From the NCBI GenBank assembly GCA_907164885.2, contig OU015499.1, forward strand, positions 162,643,488 to 162,707,487: a DNA stretch of 64,000 bases, read 5' to 3'. The DNA is from Dolomedes plantarius (taxonomy: Eukaryota > Arthropoda > Arachnida > Araneae > Dolomedidae). Under the pieces are notes generated by a model. The model searched no databases. It was not told where the DNA came from and saw only the letters and a program-made list of their open reading frames with translations. Below are positions 36,098 to 48,619 of this stretch, piece after piece. Within the stretch, counting starts at the first letter, position 1, and each line of letters opens with the position of its first letter. The position numbers were made by a program, and so were the translations under genes.

Positions 36098-36825
36098 CTG
36101 ATCTGTGTGACATATCCTTACTAACGGAAAAAAATTGTAGAGTGGAGGAGAATAATAAGAACTCCTTATAACGTTATTTTCCAGTATATGTGCCTCACCA
36201 GTTCAGTCATAAACGAAGTCTTTGAGCAAACACATGTTTTTCAGGGGCAGCTATGCGTAATTCACTTCAGATCTGTAGTAGAATGTGTGTGAGAGAGAGG
36301 GGGCATGGGAATCGAAAGTAGATCAAAGTAATAAACATCCTTCGTCGACGCTAACTAAAAGCTCTAGTATTAGAAATTTTTTATCAATATTTTTATGCAC
36401 TGTATTCAAAAGATCTTTATCATATTAAAAAGCTAACCTTTACACGCCAATGTTAAATTTCTGGAAAATGCAAATTTCTTACCTAATAGTAGCAACAAAA
36501 TGAATTTTTTTTTGTCATAACTTATGTTCTACCAAGAAAATGATCATTTTTAATTCTTCTCAATTGTAAAAACATTTGTTAAATTTTGATATTTATATGA
36601 ATTTTTAAATTTCGGCGAAAAGTTAGAAAGAAGCCGAAATTGTGATTTTCTCCGTAGACACTATTTATTTTATTAACGTAACATCGATGCCAAAAAATCA
36701 ATCCATACTCGTTCTCCTTAATAATTTTTAAAGATTAATACAGATAAAATTGTATATTTCACAGAATTTTGAAGTTGATGTTCCATTTATGGAACGTTGA
36801 CTTGTAAAAGGTTAATACATATCAT

Positions 36826-36851
36826 TCAGTTTCTTTTTCTTGTCTTTACAG
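36826..36851 (+). promoter_or_regulatory. 3' splice acceptor of the zinc-finger exon, copy B
   Basis: Pyrimidine tract and TTTACAG, then GTGCTCGGTACAG, as in A. The acceptor is about 40 bp from the piggyBac right end. Confidence 0.7.
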
Positions 36852-36967
36852 GTGCTCGGTACAGATTGTAAGAGGCGAGACTAGAATGTTTGTGGTGTCC
36901 ACAAATTTAGGACTTCAACGTATTGCTGGCAGTTAGTTATCTTATCATATTGTGCAGAAACGTCGGC

Positions 36968-38359
36968 ATGCCAAAAAACGACATATCGTGTATTTCCAGT
37001 CTAAAAGGACATTCCAGTGAAAGCCATTCCTGCCAGCAGAACCCAAATAAAGCCGAAGAGGAATTCACTCCGTGTGACACATGTCCAATGAGTTTCAATA
37101 TAAAAAATATCAGTTCACAGGTTCCCCTTCCCACCGAAGAAATTTTCGAATATAATTTATGTGACGGAAGATTTTCACAGTTGGCCGCCTTAAATACACA
37201 TCATTCGTACCATATTGCTGACAATACCCTTAGCACCCACACAGTAGAAAAACCTTTCGCCTGCACTGCATGTGAGAAAAGGTTTTCTGTACAGGTTGGT
37301 CTAGAAAGACATATCCGCACCCATACAAGAGAGAAACCTTTCGCCTGCAGTGTATGTGGGAAAAAGTGTTCTTTACGGAGTAATTTTAAAGTACATCTCC
37401 GCACCCACACAGGAGAGAAACCTTTCGCCTGCACTGTATGTGATAAAAGATTTTCTTTACAGGGTGTTTTAAAAAAACATCTGCGCACCCACACAGGAGA
37501 GAAACCTTTCGCCTGCACTATATGTGAGAAAACATTTTCTTTACAGGGTGTTTTAAAAAAACATCTGCGCACCCACACAGGAGAGAAACCTTTCGCCTGC
37601 ACTATATGTGAGAAAAGATTTTCTCAACAGGATTCTCTTAAAATACATCTCCGCACCCACACAGGAGAGAAACCTTTCGCGTGCACTGTATGTGAGAAAA
37701 GATTTTCTGAACAGGGTATTTTAAAAAAACATCTGCGCACCCACACAGGAGAGAAACCTTTCGCCTGCACTATATGTGAGAAAAGTTTTTCTCAACAGGG
37801 TTCTCTTAAAATACATCTCCGCACCCACACAGGAGAGAAACCTTTCGCGTGCACTGTATGTGAGAAAAGATTTTCTGAACAGGGTATTTTAAAAAAACAT
37901 CTGCGCACCCACACAGGAGAGAAACCTTTCGCCTGCACTATATGTGAGAAAAGTTTTTCTCAACAGGGTTCTCTTAAAATACATCTCCGCACCCACACAG
38001 GAGAGAAACCTTTCGCGTGCACTGTATGTGAGAAAAGATTTTCTGAACAGGGTATTTTAAAAAAACATCTGCGCACCCACACAGGAGAGAAACCTTTTGC
38101 CTGCACTATATGTGAGAAAACATTTTCTCACCGGGATCATCTTAAAACACATCTCCGCACCCACACAGGAGAGAAACCTTTCGCCTGCACTGTATGTGAG
38201 AAAAGATTTTCCCATCAGAGTAGCTTAAAAACACATCTCCGCATCCACACAGGAGAGAAACCTTTCGCCTGCACTGTGTGTGAGAAAAGATTTTCTAGCC
38301 GGGTGACTTTAAAAAAGCATCTCCTTATCCATGGAGGGAAGACTCTTGGTCTAAACTAA
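36968..38359 (+). CDS. C2H2 zinc-finger protein, copy B (13 fingers)
   Basis: 463 residues. The start is the ATG in GTCGGCATG, which lines up with the only usable start in unit C; the open frame upstream begins at a TTG, not an ATG. Residues 1 to about 60 form a linker with Cys/Ser-rich and acidic parts. A degenerate finger follows (Tyr in place of the first Cys, [19 protein letters not shown]), then 13 canonical fingers ending HGGKTLGLN. Fingers 5-10 are three copies of a two-finger (168-bp) module, helices SQQGSLKIH and SEQGILKKH. Finger 2 has Cys for the core Phe (KKCS). Expected role: nuclear sequence-specific DNA binding; target unknown. Confidence 0.88.
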   Translation: MPKNDISCISSLKGHSSESHSCQQNPNKAEEEFTPCDTCPMSFNIKNISSQVPLPTEEIFEYNLCDGRFSQLAALNTHHSYHIADNTLSTHTVEKPFACTACEKRFSVQVGLERHIRTHTREKPFACSVCGKKCSLRSNFKVHLRTHTGEKPFACTVCDKRFSLQGVLKKHLRTHTGEKPFACTICEKTFSLQGVLKKHLRTHTGEKPFACTICEKRFSQQDSLKIHLRTHTGEKPFACTVCEKRFSEQGILKKHLRTHTGEKPFACTICEKSFSQQGSLKIHLRTHTGEKPFACTVCEKRFSEQGILKKHLRTHTGEKPFACTICEKSFSQQGSLKIHLRTHTGEKPFACTVCEKRFSEQGILKKHLRTHTGEKPFACTICEKTFSHRDHLKTHLRTHTGEKPFACTVCEKRFSHQSSLKTHLRIHTGEKPFACTVCEKRFSSRVTLKKHLLIHGGKTLGLN

Positions 38360-38510
38360 ATGCGAGAAAACGTTTTCTGATCTCTATCATGTAAAAAAAG
38401 ACATGTTCTTACCTACACAGAAGAGGAATCTTTCGTCCTCAGAGTGTGAGTGAATAGATTTCTTTCCAGTGTGCTTTAAAAGCGCATCTGCCTACCCTTT
38501 CAGTGATATA
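38360..38510 (+). pseudogene. Decayed zinc-finger codons after the stop, copy B
   Basis: Same worn finger remnants as after the A stop, with independent base changes. Evidence that the ancestral array extended further. Confidence 0.7.
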
Positions 38511-39658
38511 ACCCACTTTCTACTATCGTACGAGACGAAATTTTTTGTTCCACCTAGGGGAAAATATCGCTGAAATTCGAATTCAAACTCAGGTTTGACG
38601 TTGTTTATTTAAAGGCGATATCACACGTAATTATATTTTGGAATTTATTTAGTGTTTTAGGACATTATTTTTCTTTTGAAATTATTTGTAAATACATCAA
38701 TGCCCTATCTGTCTCAACCCATGATTCTGAATGAGATGGTTTACCCACCCAAGTAATTGGAGAAAAAAACTTGTCATACAAGTTTGACATGAAATGTCAC
38801 TTCAATAGTTTTTGTTTTTGCCTAATATAAAATTATAATTTTAAGAGTTGACTTTTTTCTACATCTGCTGTGAATGGGAAATGAATATGTATAATGATGT
38901 ATAAATAAATATTTTATGTCTTTATATCGAGATGTAATTAATTTCTGCTTTTGTCTCGGTTTTAATTATTTTAAAGTAATTTCGCTTTTGTTAGAAATGT
39001 GTTTTGTAATGTGCAGCCAAAGTAATATTTAACGCATGTCGCATCTAATTATACTTTTATATTAGATATCGTCTCAAATTTTTATGTATGACATGTATAA
39101 TTTTCATTTCGAACTCTTGGAAAATGTTTATATATTACACCATGTCTCGTGTGTTGAATAATTGACTCTGCTGGGTCTTGGAAGATACGAGGGTCGTTTC
39201 AAAAGTAGTAATGCACAAGCCAGCGCCTTTTCGCCCGGTATGATACGAAAAATTTGCAGTTGAGGACTAGAGGAATATTCACGTGTCTGGAAGTTTTCTA
39301 GCGTGTTTTGTTTTGAATGGCAATTTTCTGAAATTGAGTCTGCGGGCGTCTCGGGGAATGTGAGTGTAGAAGATCAAAGATCACATATAAAGCTTGAAAT
39401 TTTGTGCTCGGTGGGTTCCTCGCTTCTGGACATCTGAACAAAACCAAACTTCTGGACGTTGCATTGATGAAACATTTGCTCAGTCGATGTTTTTCTTTGA
39501 AGAGCTTTCTTAAGCCGTTACCCGAGTCATCAGAGGATTCGGCAAAAGGAGCTTGCAGCAAGGAATAAATAATTTTCCTAGATGTTGGGACTCTGTTATT
39601 GAGAAGCAGGGGACTATATAGATGGACTGTCGAGTGAAATTTTCAGAAATCAAATATG
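38511..39658. other. 3' UTR-like and flanking sequence, unit B
   Basis: Matches 7,091-8,232. No coding signal is retained in both copies. Confidence 0.6.
38904..38909 (+). terminator. Polyadenylation signal AATAAA, copy B
   Basis: About 545 bp after the stop, at the same position as in A and conserved in C. Confidence 0.55.
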
Positions 39659-39660
39659 TA

Positions 39661-40816
39661 CACTGAAGTGCCACTGAATTAGGGATAGCAAAGCATATGC
39701 AAATTGTGTAGCGCTGTGCATCATGTATGTGCAAGTGAGGGCGCTGTGGTAACTGCATATATAGCGCGTACTGTGGTTGTTCTGAATTAGTTGTTGGAAT
39801 TGCCAGTATGGGTAAACTGCCTGATTTAGACGCCTTCGATCGCGGACAAATCGTAGGGGCGCGACGCATGGGCCATTCAATTTCCGAAATCGTCAGACAG
39901 CTAGGATTTTCAAGGTCGACAGTGTCAAGAGTATACCAAGAATACATGGATGGTGGGAAAAAAACTAGCAATCGGGCAAACTGCAAAGGACAATTAGCCT
40001 TGACAGTGCGTGGTGAGAGACGGCTCAGGCGTATTGTACGTAGCCAGCGAAGCCAAACATTAGATCAAATTACCACCCAGTTTAATGACGGTACCAGTCG
40101 TACAGTCCGTAAACGGACTGTGCAACGCTCGCTTCACCGTATGGGTTTCGGGAGCCGTCGACCTATGAGAGTACCATTGCTCTATACTCGCCATCGGGCT
40201 GCACGTCTTGCCTGGGCAAGAGAGCACAGACTGGAGTGTAGAGGACTGGAAACGAGTAGCATGGAGTGATGAGTCTCGATTCCGACTACTTAACTCTGGC
40301 TCAATCATGGTAGGGGGTGTTTTTTCGTGTCACAGTTTGGGATCTGTACCAACGTGGCACTGTTTGGGTGCGTGTACCAACCTCCGTCAATGCAATTCGA
40401 TATGTAGAGTTGCTGGGTGATCACCTCCATCCGTTTATGCTGTTCTGTTATCCGTACGGTAATGGAGTTTTCCAGCAAGACAACTGTACCTCTCACAAGT
40501 CCCGGATGGCTACTGGCTGGTTGGATGAGCATTCTTCTGACTTCTCTGTCATGAATTGGCCACCTAGAAGCCCAGACTTAAATCCTATTGAGCATCTTTG
40601 GGATGTTTTGGAACAAGGCGTGAAAGGCCATCACACAGCACCAAAGAACCTTACTGAATTATGGACAGCTTTAGCCAATATTTGGCAAGCCATTCCCGTG
40701 GAACGTTTCCAGAAACTTGTTGAATCTATGCCTCGTCGTGTGGCAGCCGTTATCAAGGCCAGAGGAGACCCAACTCGTTACTAGGTAGGTATCCCTAATT
40801 CAGTGGCACTTCAGTG
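39661..40816 (+). mobile_element. Tc1-like element, private to unit B
   Basis: Perfect 27-bp terminal inverted repeats starting CACTGAAGTGCCACTGAATT, flanked by TA (39,659-39,660 and 40,817-40,818). Unit A carries the single TA with the same flanks at about 8,233. At 1,156 bp it is shorter than a full Tc1. Exact ends and a clean empty site indicate a recent insertion after the A/B duplication. Confidence 0.96.
39808..40784 (+). pseudogene. Tc1-like transposase, frameshifted and internally deleted
   Basis: Frame one, from ATG 39,808, gives the paired helix-turn-helix region (FDRGQIVGARRMGHSISEIV, then RTVQRSLHRMGFGSRRP). A shift near 40,210 continues in a second frame with WSDESRFRLL (first catalytic Asp). 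About 35 expected residues are missing between there and MVGGVFS. A third frame from about 40,320 carries FQQDNCTSHKS (second Asp), SPDLNPIEHLWD (third acid) and the end at 40,784. Terminal repeats remain perfect, so it was probably mobilised by another copy's transposase. Confidence 0.92.
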
Positions 40817-40818
40817 TA

Positions 40819-41345
40819 TATGAAAACTAATTTAGTGCGCATTACTTCTGAAATGTCCCTCGTATTTAGACAGGAAACGCGATGCTTTCACTCTGAGAGC
40901 GGAACCGGTAATGACAGAGAGCAAACCTTTGGATGTGACGTTTCACAATTTAAGACGGAAGTCTGACTGGTATTTAAATCAAATTTTTATGAATTTTTTA
41001 GCAAATTTGCTGGGCAGCTGACATATGCGATAACTTTTGTGTCTTGATGAACTTAAATTTAATATTATCGTACGCGAAAATACGTGTGTATCTAAAATTC
41101 GTATGAATGTGGAAGCATCAGTTAGAAAATTTATTTTGCGAAAACGACGTGGTCTAAAGGAAATATACTATCTACCTTTAAGAAATTTCAGAACTACAAG
41201 AATATCATTTCGAATTTACAGTTAGACACGTTTGAGGATAAAACTTCTGCGTCTGTAAAAGATTTAAATGAATGTTTTTTAAACAACCCATGCAAACAAA
41301 ACGTGGATATTCGGCATAAAAACAGAAATTGACGAAATTCAGGTG
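40819..41345. other. Non-coding flank, unit B
   Basis: Continuation of the A-like sequence (8,234-8,765). No gene. Confidence 0.6.
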
Positions 41346-41353
41346 ATCTAGAA

Positions 41354-44282
41354 CAGTTTCGCGCAAAGTATTTTCATTTGCGACCCCCTATTTTGTGTAA
41401 AATTTTGTCTCGATCCCTGGATAGACAGTAGACGTTTTGTTTAATCGTCAACGAAGTTGCATTGAAATTCTTTCTAGGATTTGCTCTTACAGGGTGTTTT
41501 TAAAAGAGTGTCGTGACGCCATCGATTGAAACGCCATATTAAAATAGCGCACCAAACTAATAAACCATCATAAAAATGTTATAAAAGTTATAAGATCATA
41601 AAAATCAGTTAATGAATCAACGCATAATTTTTTGAAACAATGCTTTATTTATGGATATGGGTATAAATATATTTTTTTAATGAAAAATACTTTTTAAAAA
41701 CTTTTCATCATAAGCAGTCAATGTGAAGTATGTGCTTGCAAAGAGCTCATGATTGCTTCTATGTTCGGATCTGTATTGGAAATCGCAAGCCGTAAGTCAT
41801 CCTCTCGAACCAATCGAGAGCGATATCTTGATTTAATGGAAACTAATTTTGAAAAGCCGGATTCACATGAGTAGGTCGATGCAAACTGAAACAAAATATT
41901 GATTGCCTTTCTCTTCAAATCGGCATATTCGTTTCCAATCGATAACCAAAATTTTTGTCAAGTCAGAGAGTTAAACAGAATGCGCAGTGTTTCGTCGCTT
42001 GAAACATCAATTAACTGTTCTTTTTCATTTAAAGGAATATTGGTAATAATAATATCAAACGAAAATGGATCACGGATCCTACCTAATTCATTTTCTGGAA
42101 ATTTTTCGTACCGTTTCGTAAAGTTTTCAACCAATTTTATCAAATGTCGGGAAATGGTGTTTTTAAATAACAAGAAATCTATATTATTTTCTTTAGTAAA
42201 TTCTGAAAAGCACGGGAACATGTCTGTATTGTATTTTGTTCAATTCCCCTTGCCAAAGTATGAGCTTATTCTTAAAAGCTTCAATTTTACTGCTTAACGT
42301 TAAAATGTGTGTACACTCTCCCTGTTGACTCATATTCAGATCGTGCAGTTTTTCGAAAATATCAACCATGTAACTGAGTTTTACGAGCCATTCTTCATTA
42401 ATAAATGAACGTGCCAATATATGTTTCTTTTCCGCCAAAAATGTGTAAACTTCGTTTCTCAAATCCAAAATACGTCGCAATATTTTGCCGCGTGAGAGCC
42501 AACTCACTTCGGTATGTACTAATAATGTCTCATACGGAGAACCAATCTCATTACAGAGTATTGCAAAAGAGACGACTCTTTAGGCTACTGCTTTTAATGT
42601 AATTAATTACAATTTATATATATAATAGTCGTTGTCTCTGTATAACACTTCCGGACTGTACTCATCTTTCAATTGAAGCCCTCAGTAAACAAACGGCCAG
42701 TTAGGCTTAATTTCAATTTCAGATGTGGATCACAATTTTTTCTTACCTAAAAACTAATATCTTCTCCATCAAATCACGTTTGATCAGCCTATTTTTCTAT
42801 AAAACATTCAGAACTAAAAAAAATTGGATGTTTTTAGCTGTATATTTAACAGTTTTTAAAAATCTGTTTACTTTTGCGATGAATTCTGAAAGTAAACAAA
42901 CTTGAATGTGAATGAATCAAGTGTCTCAAGTATTCATATCGCGTAGTGAGCTGTAAAAATCTGGATGGCAGTCTACTACTCCAATCGCATGAAAAACTAA
43001 ATAAATAAAAAATAATGAAAGGGTTTGCTTTTACAAGGTGTGGATTAAATGAAATATTGTTAGATAATTCGGGGTATTTTTTAACTTTCATATAATTTTT
43101 CCATTATGACTAATAGGGATGCCCGTTAAAGCTTTCTCAGGATTTGTTGTATATGTTTTCATAAATACAGTTTCATTTGTCATACGTTCAGCGCGTCTTT
43201 TAAAACATTTTCAGGTTTATTTGCATATTCTTTATGTTTAGTTTCCAAATGTCTTTTTAATTTAGCAGGTTTAAAACTTTCCTTTGCTAATTTATCCGAG
43301 CAATTAACACACAACGTACGTTCTTCCCCATTAACAACGCAAAATGTAAATCCGTATTTAATAAACCCTTCTTGATATTTTCTCAATTTTTTATTAGATA
43401 ACGCATTTCGTTTGATATTTTTTGAAGTAGAAACAGTGCCACTGGATTCATGTTTGTTTGGGTTTTCATCCACAGTTTTTCAAAGTTTATTAGATGTTGG
43501 TCCATTATTCTCATTTGTATTGTCATTCTTTTCATTATCTGGACGTTGGGCACCTATTTTTAGCCACTTATCCATTATGAGTGTATTAAAACTGAAACAA
43601 AATTATAAATGAACAATATTTCTATATAACAACATTAAAAAACGGAAAGATTTATACAAAAATGCATGCAAAATATTTTAGAAAAAACATTTCCTTTATT
43701 AACATTTTTATATCTATATTAATTGTTTAAGTAATTGATATTATTGCACTCCTAGCACGCTACTAAACGCTCCGATACTGAAAAAATAAGTTATGTACAT
43801 ACCTGATAAGAAATTAAGCAGAATTAACAAAAGCAGTATATAAACCAAAACACAATTGCAGAATGCAGTTGAATCTTCTGATTGTCAAGCTTGGAACGTC
43901 TGCTTTCACTTCGCTGCTGTTGAGATATGGGGAATTCGTTGGCTGGCTGCCAACGGTCTCTGGCGTTGCGCGGCGGCCATATTGGTTCTTGATGTTTAAA
44001 CAGGGAATTCGTGTTTCTGCTGTCTACCTTTTGCTTTGCGTAGGAGTGAGCGAGAATGCTGGCATCTGTTATAGGTGGAAGTGAGCAGCCGATACCGCGG
44101 ATCACTCTGCAGGATAACGAAGCCACGTGATAGCGATCGCGAATATAATAATTGTCAGTTTCTTCGCTTGTATTATTTCCGTTCTTTGAAATGAATAATT
44201 GTAGATTATTCATAAATTTGAATTTCTTTGAAATTGGCGACCCCCAAAAATTTTCTCGCGACCCCCGGTTTGCGCACTGCTG
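41354..44282 (-). mobile_element. hAT element with BED-finger transposase, copy B
   Basis: ATCTAGAA at 41,346-41,353 and 44,283-44,290, the same duplication as in A, so the same insertion. 2,929 bp. Confidence 0.92.
41718..43473 (-). pseudogene. ZBED5/SCAND3-like hAT transposase remnant, copy B
   Basis: BED finger block at 43,473-43,180. The middle is lost. Then SWLSRGKILRRILDLRNEVY (about 42,507; Arg of RWLSRG replaced by Ser), then FPCFSEFTKENNID, then the dimerisation region TYSCESGFSKLVSIKSRYRS ending at 41,718. Frames change between blocks. It reads better than copy A at the C-terminus, where A has a small deletion. Confidence 0.87.
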
Positions 44283-44290
44283 ATCTAGAA

Positions 44291-45200
44291 GATGATTCAA
44301 CAATAGAACTTTAATGTCGCAATTTGTGAGGAGTTTATTTTTTTCGGAGCCAAATATTTTTACAAAACTAGTCGGACCCCGTTTTCCAGTTGTCACTCGA
44401 ATCAATGCATCAGGAAGTTTAGTCAATGGCAGTACAGAAAATACACTCGAGCTACTGTTTATGCTATTGTGAGCGCATGAAAAATGAGTGATTTTAGAAA
44501 ACAGAAGAATACATCCCTCAAAATTACGAACAAATGACAGTGAAATTTTGTTACATGGACGGAACATGCGAAGACGAAATAATTGCATCGATAGAGAATT
44601 TATATAAATTCAAATAGAATAATTTAATTAATTATTTCCTCGTTGATAACAGTTTAAAATATGAATGTAAACAATTCGTTATAGAATCATTAATTTAACG
44701 TTAATTATTCAGATTGCTTTGGAGTTGGTTTTTGATCACACAAGTGTTGTTGATAGTTGACTTAATAACGGATTTAATGAGTGGATATGCTGGAGAATAT
44801 ATTACTTAGCGGATATATTTTATAGGATTAAAAAGAGCTCTCGAATATCTCCTAAAAATTATCGGCTTTAAGTAATAGCATATGTGAACAAACAGCATGG
44901 AAGTTGTCTTCAAATTCATGAAAGACGGAAATAGTTACGATTTCTTGAACACATCGGAAATTTTATCGCTAACATGAGTATTCTACGAAACACTCTTGTA
45001 AACATATTTGTATTTCACTACAAACACTTTACAAACTTTAAAATTTGTATTTTCTCGCATTCAGCAACATTACAGCGAAGTAAAACTGTAACATAGGTTT
45101 CCCGAGAGCAAGAACATAGTTTACACCGAGAGGCCAATTTTTATGACCAACTGACAGTTTTACGCAAATCAGCCACGACGTCACGCTATTGCCGCTTGTT
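44291..45200. other. Non-coding spacer, unit B
   Basis: Matches 11,728-12,613. The end at about 45,200 is the empty site of the hAT MITE found in A. Confidence 0.6.
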
Positions 45201-45263
45201 CAGAATGGTATAAAAAGGGATTGCTAGGTGACTGCAAAGACAGTCGAAGTCGCCTGGGAAGGA

Positions 45264-45950
45264 ATGGGTAGAAAACGCAATTTAACGGACTTTGAACTTG
45301 GAACGGTTGTGAGTCCTAGAAACAGTGGAACGAGTATCAAGGAAACTGCTTCTCATGAGTAGAGTGCACGATACCGTAATTTTAAACGCCTCCAGTTCGC
45401 ATAAGATCGTAAGGACTGGACATTAAATGAATGGAAATGGATAATGTGGTCCGATATATCACGTTTCCTACTACACCATGCAGATGGCAGGATGCGAAAA
45501 CGGAAAAAATCGGCACATTACCATTTACCCTAAATGCATTGCTACGACACTTCAAATTGGTGGATGTAATGTAATGGTTTCGGGAATATTTTCCTGTCAT
45601 TGTTTCAATCCATGTGGAAAAGCATCTGAATGATCTTTGCTGACCAAGTACATCCAGTTATATTAAGGATTCACTCCACTGCAGATGGATACTTCCATGA
45701 AACAAAATTCACTTCGTCGACAAATGTTTCGAAGAGCTTGATGGAGTCTTCACCTTCCTTAGAAGGTCTCAAGAATCTCCAGTCCTCAATCCAATGCAGC
45801 ACTTGTGACATGGGGTCAAAAGGGGCATCAGGCAGCTGGATTCATTCAATCTTAGAAAGCTGAAAAATGCTGTTCACCGGGAGTCCATGTCATATGGAAT
45901 TGAAAGAGAGCAAAAGGTGGCTGAATGATGCGGTGGTCATAATAAATTGG
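45264..45950 (+). pseudogene. Decayed Tc1-like transposase, copy B
   Basis: Same relic as at 13,513 with MGRKRNLTDFE and HHADGRMRK motifs. It has further damage, including a deletion near 45,885 that removes C-terminal codons still visible in A. Confidence 0.8.
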
Positions 45951-45959
45951 GCACTGTGT

Positions 45960-47319
45960 ATGCACACCTATGAGTTGTGATTGAATAACTAGCCAGATGC
46001 AAACCTTTATGGTGGATTCTTTCTAATTCCAACTTTCCAATTGAATAAATTTTTTTTCGAATTATTTTAATTCTAATTAAAACTTTCGAAAATTAGATCA
46101 TGTAATAGGGAATTTGTTCGTTTTGTAGTAGAGAAATTGTTCGATATCAGGAGATGCCGTCGACGATTAAAAGTTCACGGTGTAAAACACTTTTCTGTAG
46201 TATAAAATAGTTCTGCTGCAGGGAGATGATGCCGACGAAAAAGTCTCAAGGCGTCAATATCTACAGTTGAAGTCTCTCACGGAGATGCTGAAAAAATTGT
46301 ACTAATGAAGACTGTCTCTTACGGCTCCGGTTTGTAGTGAAGAAAGATGGAGGCTGGTTTCAGGAAGCATTCCGTACACCGGAGAGTTCAGTTGATTTAA
46401 CAGGCACTCGTGGGGCCATTCTATAGTCCTGAAAACTGCAGCTGGAACGTATGAAGCTGTGCACTCGCAGAATAAAAAAAGATGTTCGACACCGGATACG
46501 CTGAAGAATACACGAGATTTCTATTGTCTTTACGGTCCTGTCATCTAACGACGAAAACCAAGTAATTCGAATGGTATCTAAAAAAAGTTCTTTGACACGT
46601 AACTGCGTTGTGAAGGTATAGGGAAGAATTTCAAAGTTATGTTCCGTTGTAAAACAAATGTCCTTCGGCATACCAGTCTTCTGGGAAAACACCGATGTCT
46701 TTAGGTAAAGAAATAATAATTGCAGGAAAACAAATACTTCAAAGTGCGTTAACGCTGACTTTTATTTTAATTTAAAAGAAATAATGTTTAACAAAAGAAA
46801 AATTCATTCACTCTATTATAGCAATTCGTACATAACATTTAGTAGAACAAGTAGCTGTTATGATTCAATTTACTAATGGTTTGACACCATTGTTATATTT
46901 CATTTTATTAAGGAGGCTAACCAACTCTACACATAGTGTAAAGGAGAGTGATCGTATAGCATTCTTTACTTTAAAAAAATATAGACAGGCTAAAATGTTA
47001 ATATGGTGATATGACAAGAAAACCAACTCAAAACGACAGAATTCTAGGTTAGAGGCAACAACAATTTATTAGATTTAAAGACATATTAAAATATCTATTA
47101 CACTTATTAACAATGCCTCATTAATTTACATTTTTTAACGATTGGAATATTTACAATATACATTTTACACTAGAGGTAACTGGTGACACATTATCTTAAA
47201 TGAGCTCAAAAAATAGTTATAATTAAAATGCATATTACCTAAAGCCGGCTGTATTTTAACTAAAAAAGGGAAGAGGTTGAAAAGGGGAAGAAAGGGTAAA
47301 TAGAAAAGAAATAGACAGA
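45960..47319. other. Non-coding spacer, unit B
   Basis: Matches 14,230-15,600. A 110-codon minus-strand frame (46,692-46,360) is open here but broken in A, so it is not called. Confidence 0.45.
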
Positions 47320-47935
47320 GGCATGCCCCGTGATCATAAGCTGTAACTATCATTACGTCCTCCAGGCCTTCCATGCAGTCGGCGGATGGTTCATCTCTCT
47401 CGCTGGGGCCATCATCAGTCACGGCGGAGACCTCCGGCGGAGAGTGTCTCCTCGAAAAGAGTGAACTCACACCCAAAACTTTTTTTCTCCAAGAAACCTC
47501 CGCGCGCTTAGCCGGGCGACGAAAAGGAGTTCCTGTGCGAGCCGATGCCCCTGGGTACGACACACGTTGAAACTGGGAGCATTGTTTACCCAACTTGTTG
47601 TTGACAGCCATATATTTTTTTTCTGCAACAAAACTTGGTTTTTTATTAGCTTTCTTTTTTCGTTTAAATTTATTTCGCTGCGAACGTTGCCGGCACCCAG
47701 CGCTGTATCCATCCGCGAGCGGGGCCGGTGCTCCTGGAAGGGGTGCAGGGAGCCTGCGCTTCTGTGGAAATCATCGACATTCCTTTGGGCTGGTTTCGAT
47801 ATTATTGCCTTTCCCCTCAAGTGGGGATCAAGCAACGCACGCTCGACCCGAAATGGCAAAACAAGATGTATCGGATTTCTGCATAGCAACCGCAAGACAG
47901 GAGTTAGTTAGAAAATTGTAGGATTTTACGGGACA
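47320..47935. promoter_or_regulatory. GC- and CpG-rich patch, unit B
   Basis: Counterpart of 15,600-16,260, with a private indel near 47,430. Overlapping frames on both strands; no family recognised. Confidence 0.35.
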
Positions 47936-48619
47936 AGAAAAAAAAGGATATTTACATTTCTATTTTAAGATTTAAATCTTTCACCAGCCCACCAAACACT
48001 GAACCTAAGTCACCACCTTACATATTTTTACTGAAGTGCGATTATATATTCAACATTACGGGAGCTCAATCAGCATAACAACAACAAACATAAATTTGGT
48101 TAACACTGATCTTAAGGACTGAAACTATATATATTAAAAAATTACCCTAGTCATGAACTGCAAGAGAACAGTTATAAATTTTGCCAGTACAAAATAATTA
48201 TTGAGTATAAAGAATATGCAGGTACACAATTAAAATCTAGCTGTCAACTGACCCAAGTATAATTTGTACAATAAAAAAAATAAAAAAAAACCATATTAAC
48301 GCTGTCATAAATATCAGTTAAAACAGATTTTGTAAATCTTGAAATGCTTCTCATGAAGAAATGATTAGAATGCATGGTGCGGAGAAAGTTAAACATTTCT
48401 ATAAAAAATTTATTAATATTTGCATACAGTTATAAAATGTTAAATACTATATTTATGCTTTAATAAGAATTTCAATTTTAAATATCAAGTACTACATTTA
48501 AATCATCCTCTTTGAAATCTATTGCTTGAAAACTTTAAACAAGCATATTATAATGAATGATGTACCTAAAATTATGAATATTTAAGAGTATTACATTTAA
48601 TAATGTTGCTGTTATATTT

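Larger units (their letters stand above)
34344..36811 (-). mobile_element. piggyBac-like element, copy B
   Basis: Same insertion as at 2,740-5,232: TTAA at 34,340-34,343 and 36,812-36,815, same CCTTTT ends, same internal deletion and nested MITE. Slightly shorter through small indels. Confidence 0.88.

Noticed and set aside
36923..36967. Upstream start for zinc-finger gene B
   Set aside because: The codon at 36,923 is TTG, and unit C has an in-frame stop in the matching region. The ATG at 36,968 is the shared start.
46360..46692. 110-codon minus-strand frame in unit B
   Set aside because: The A copy (14,605-14,950) has frame-breaking differences and no domain is visible, so conservation does not support coding.
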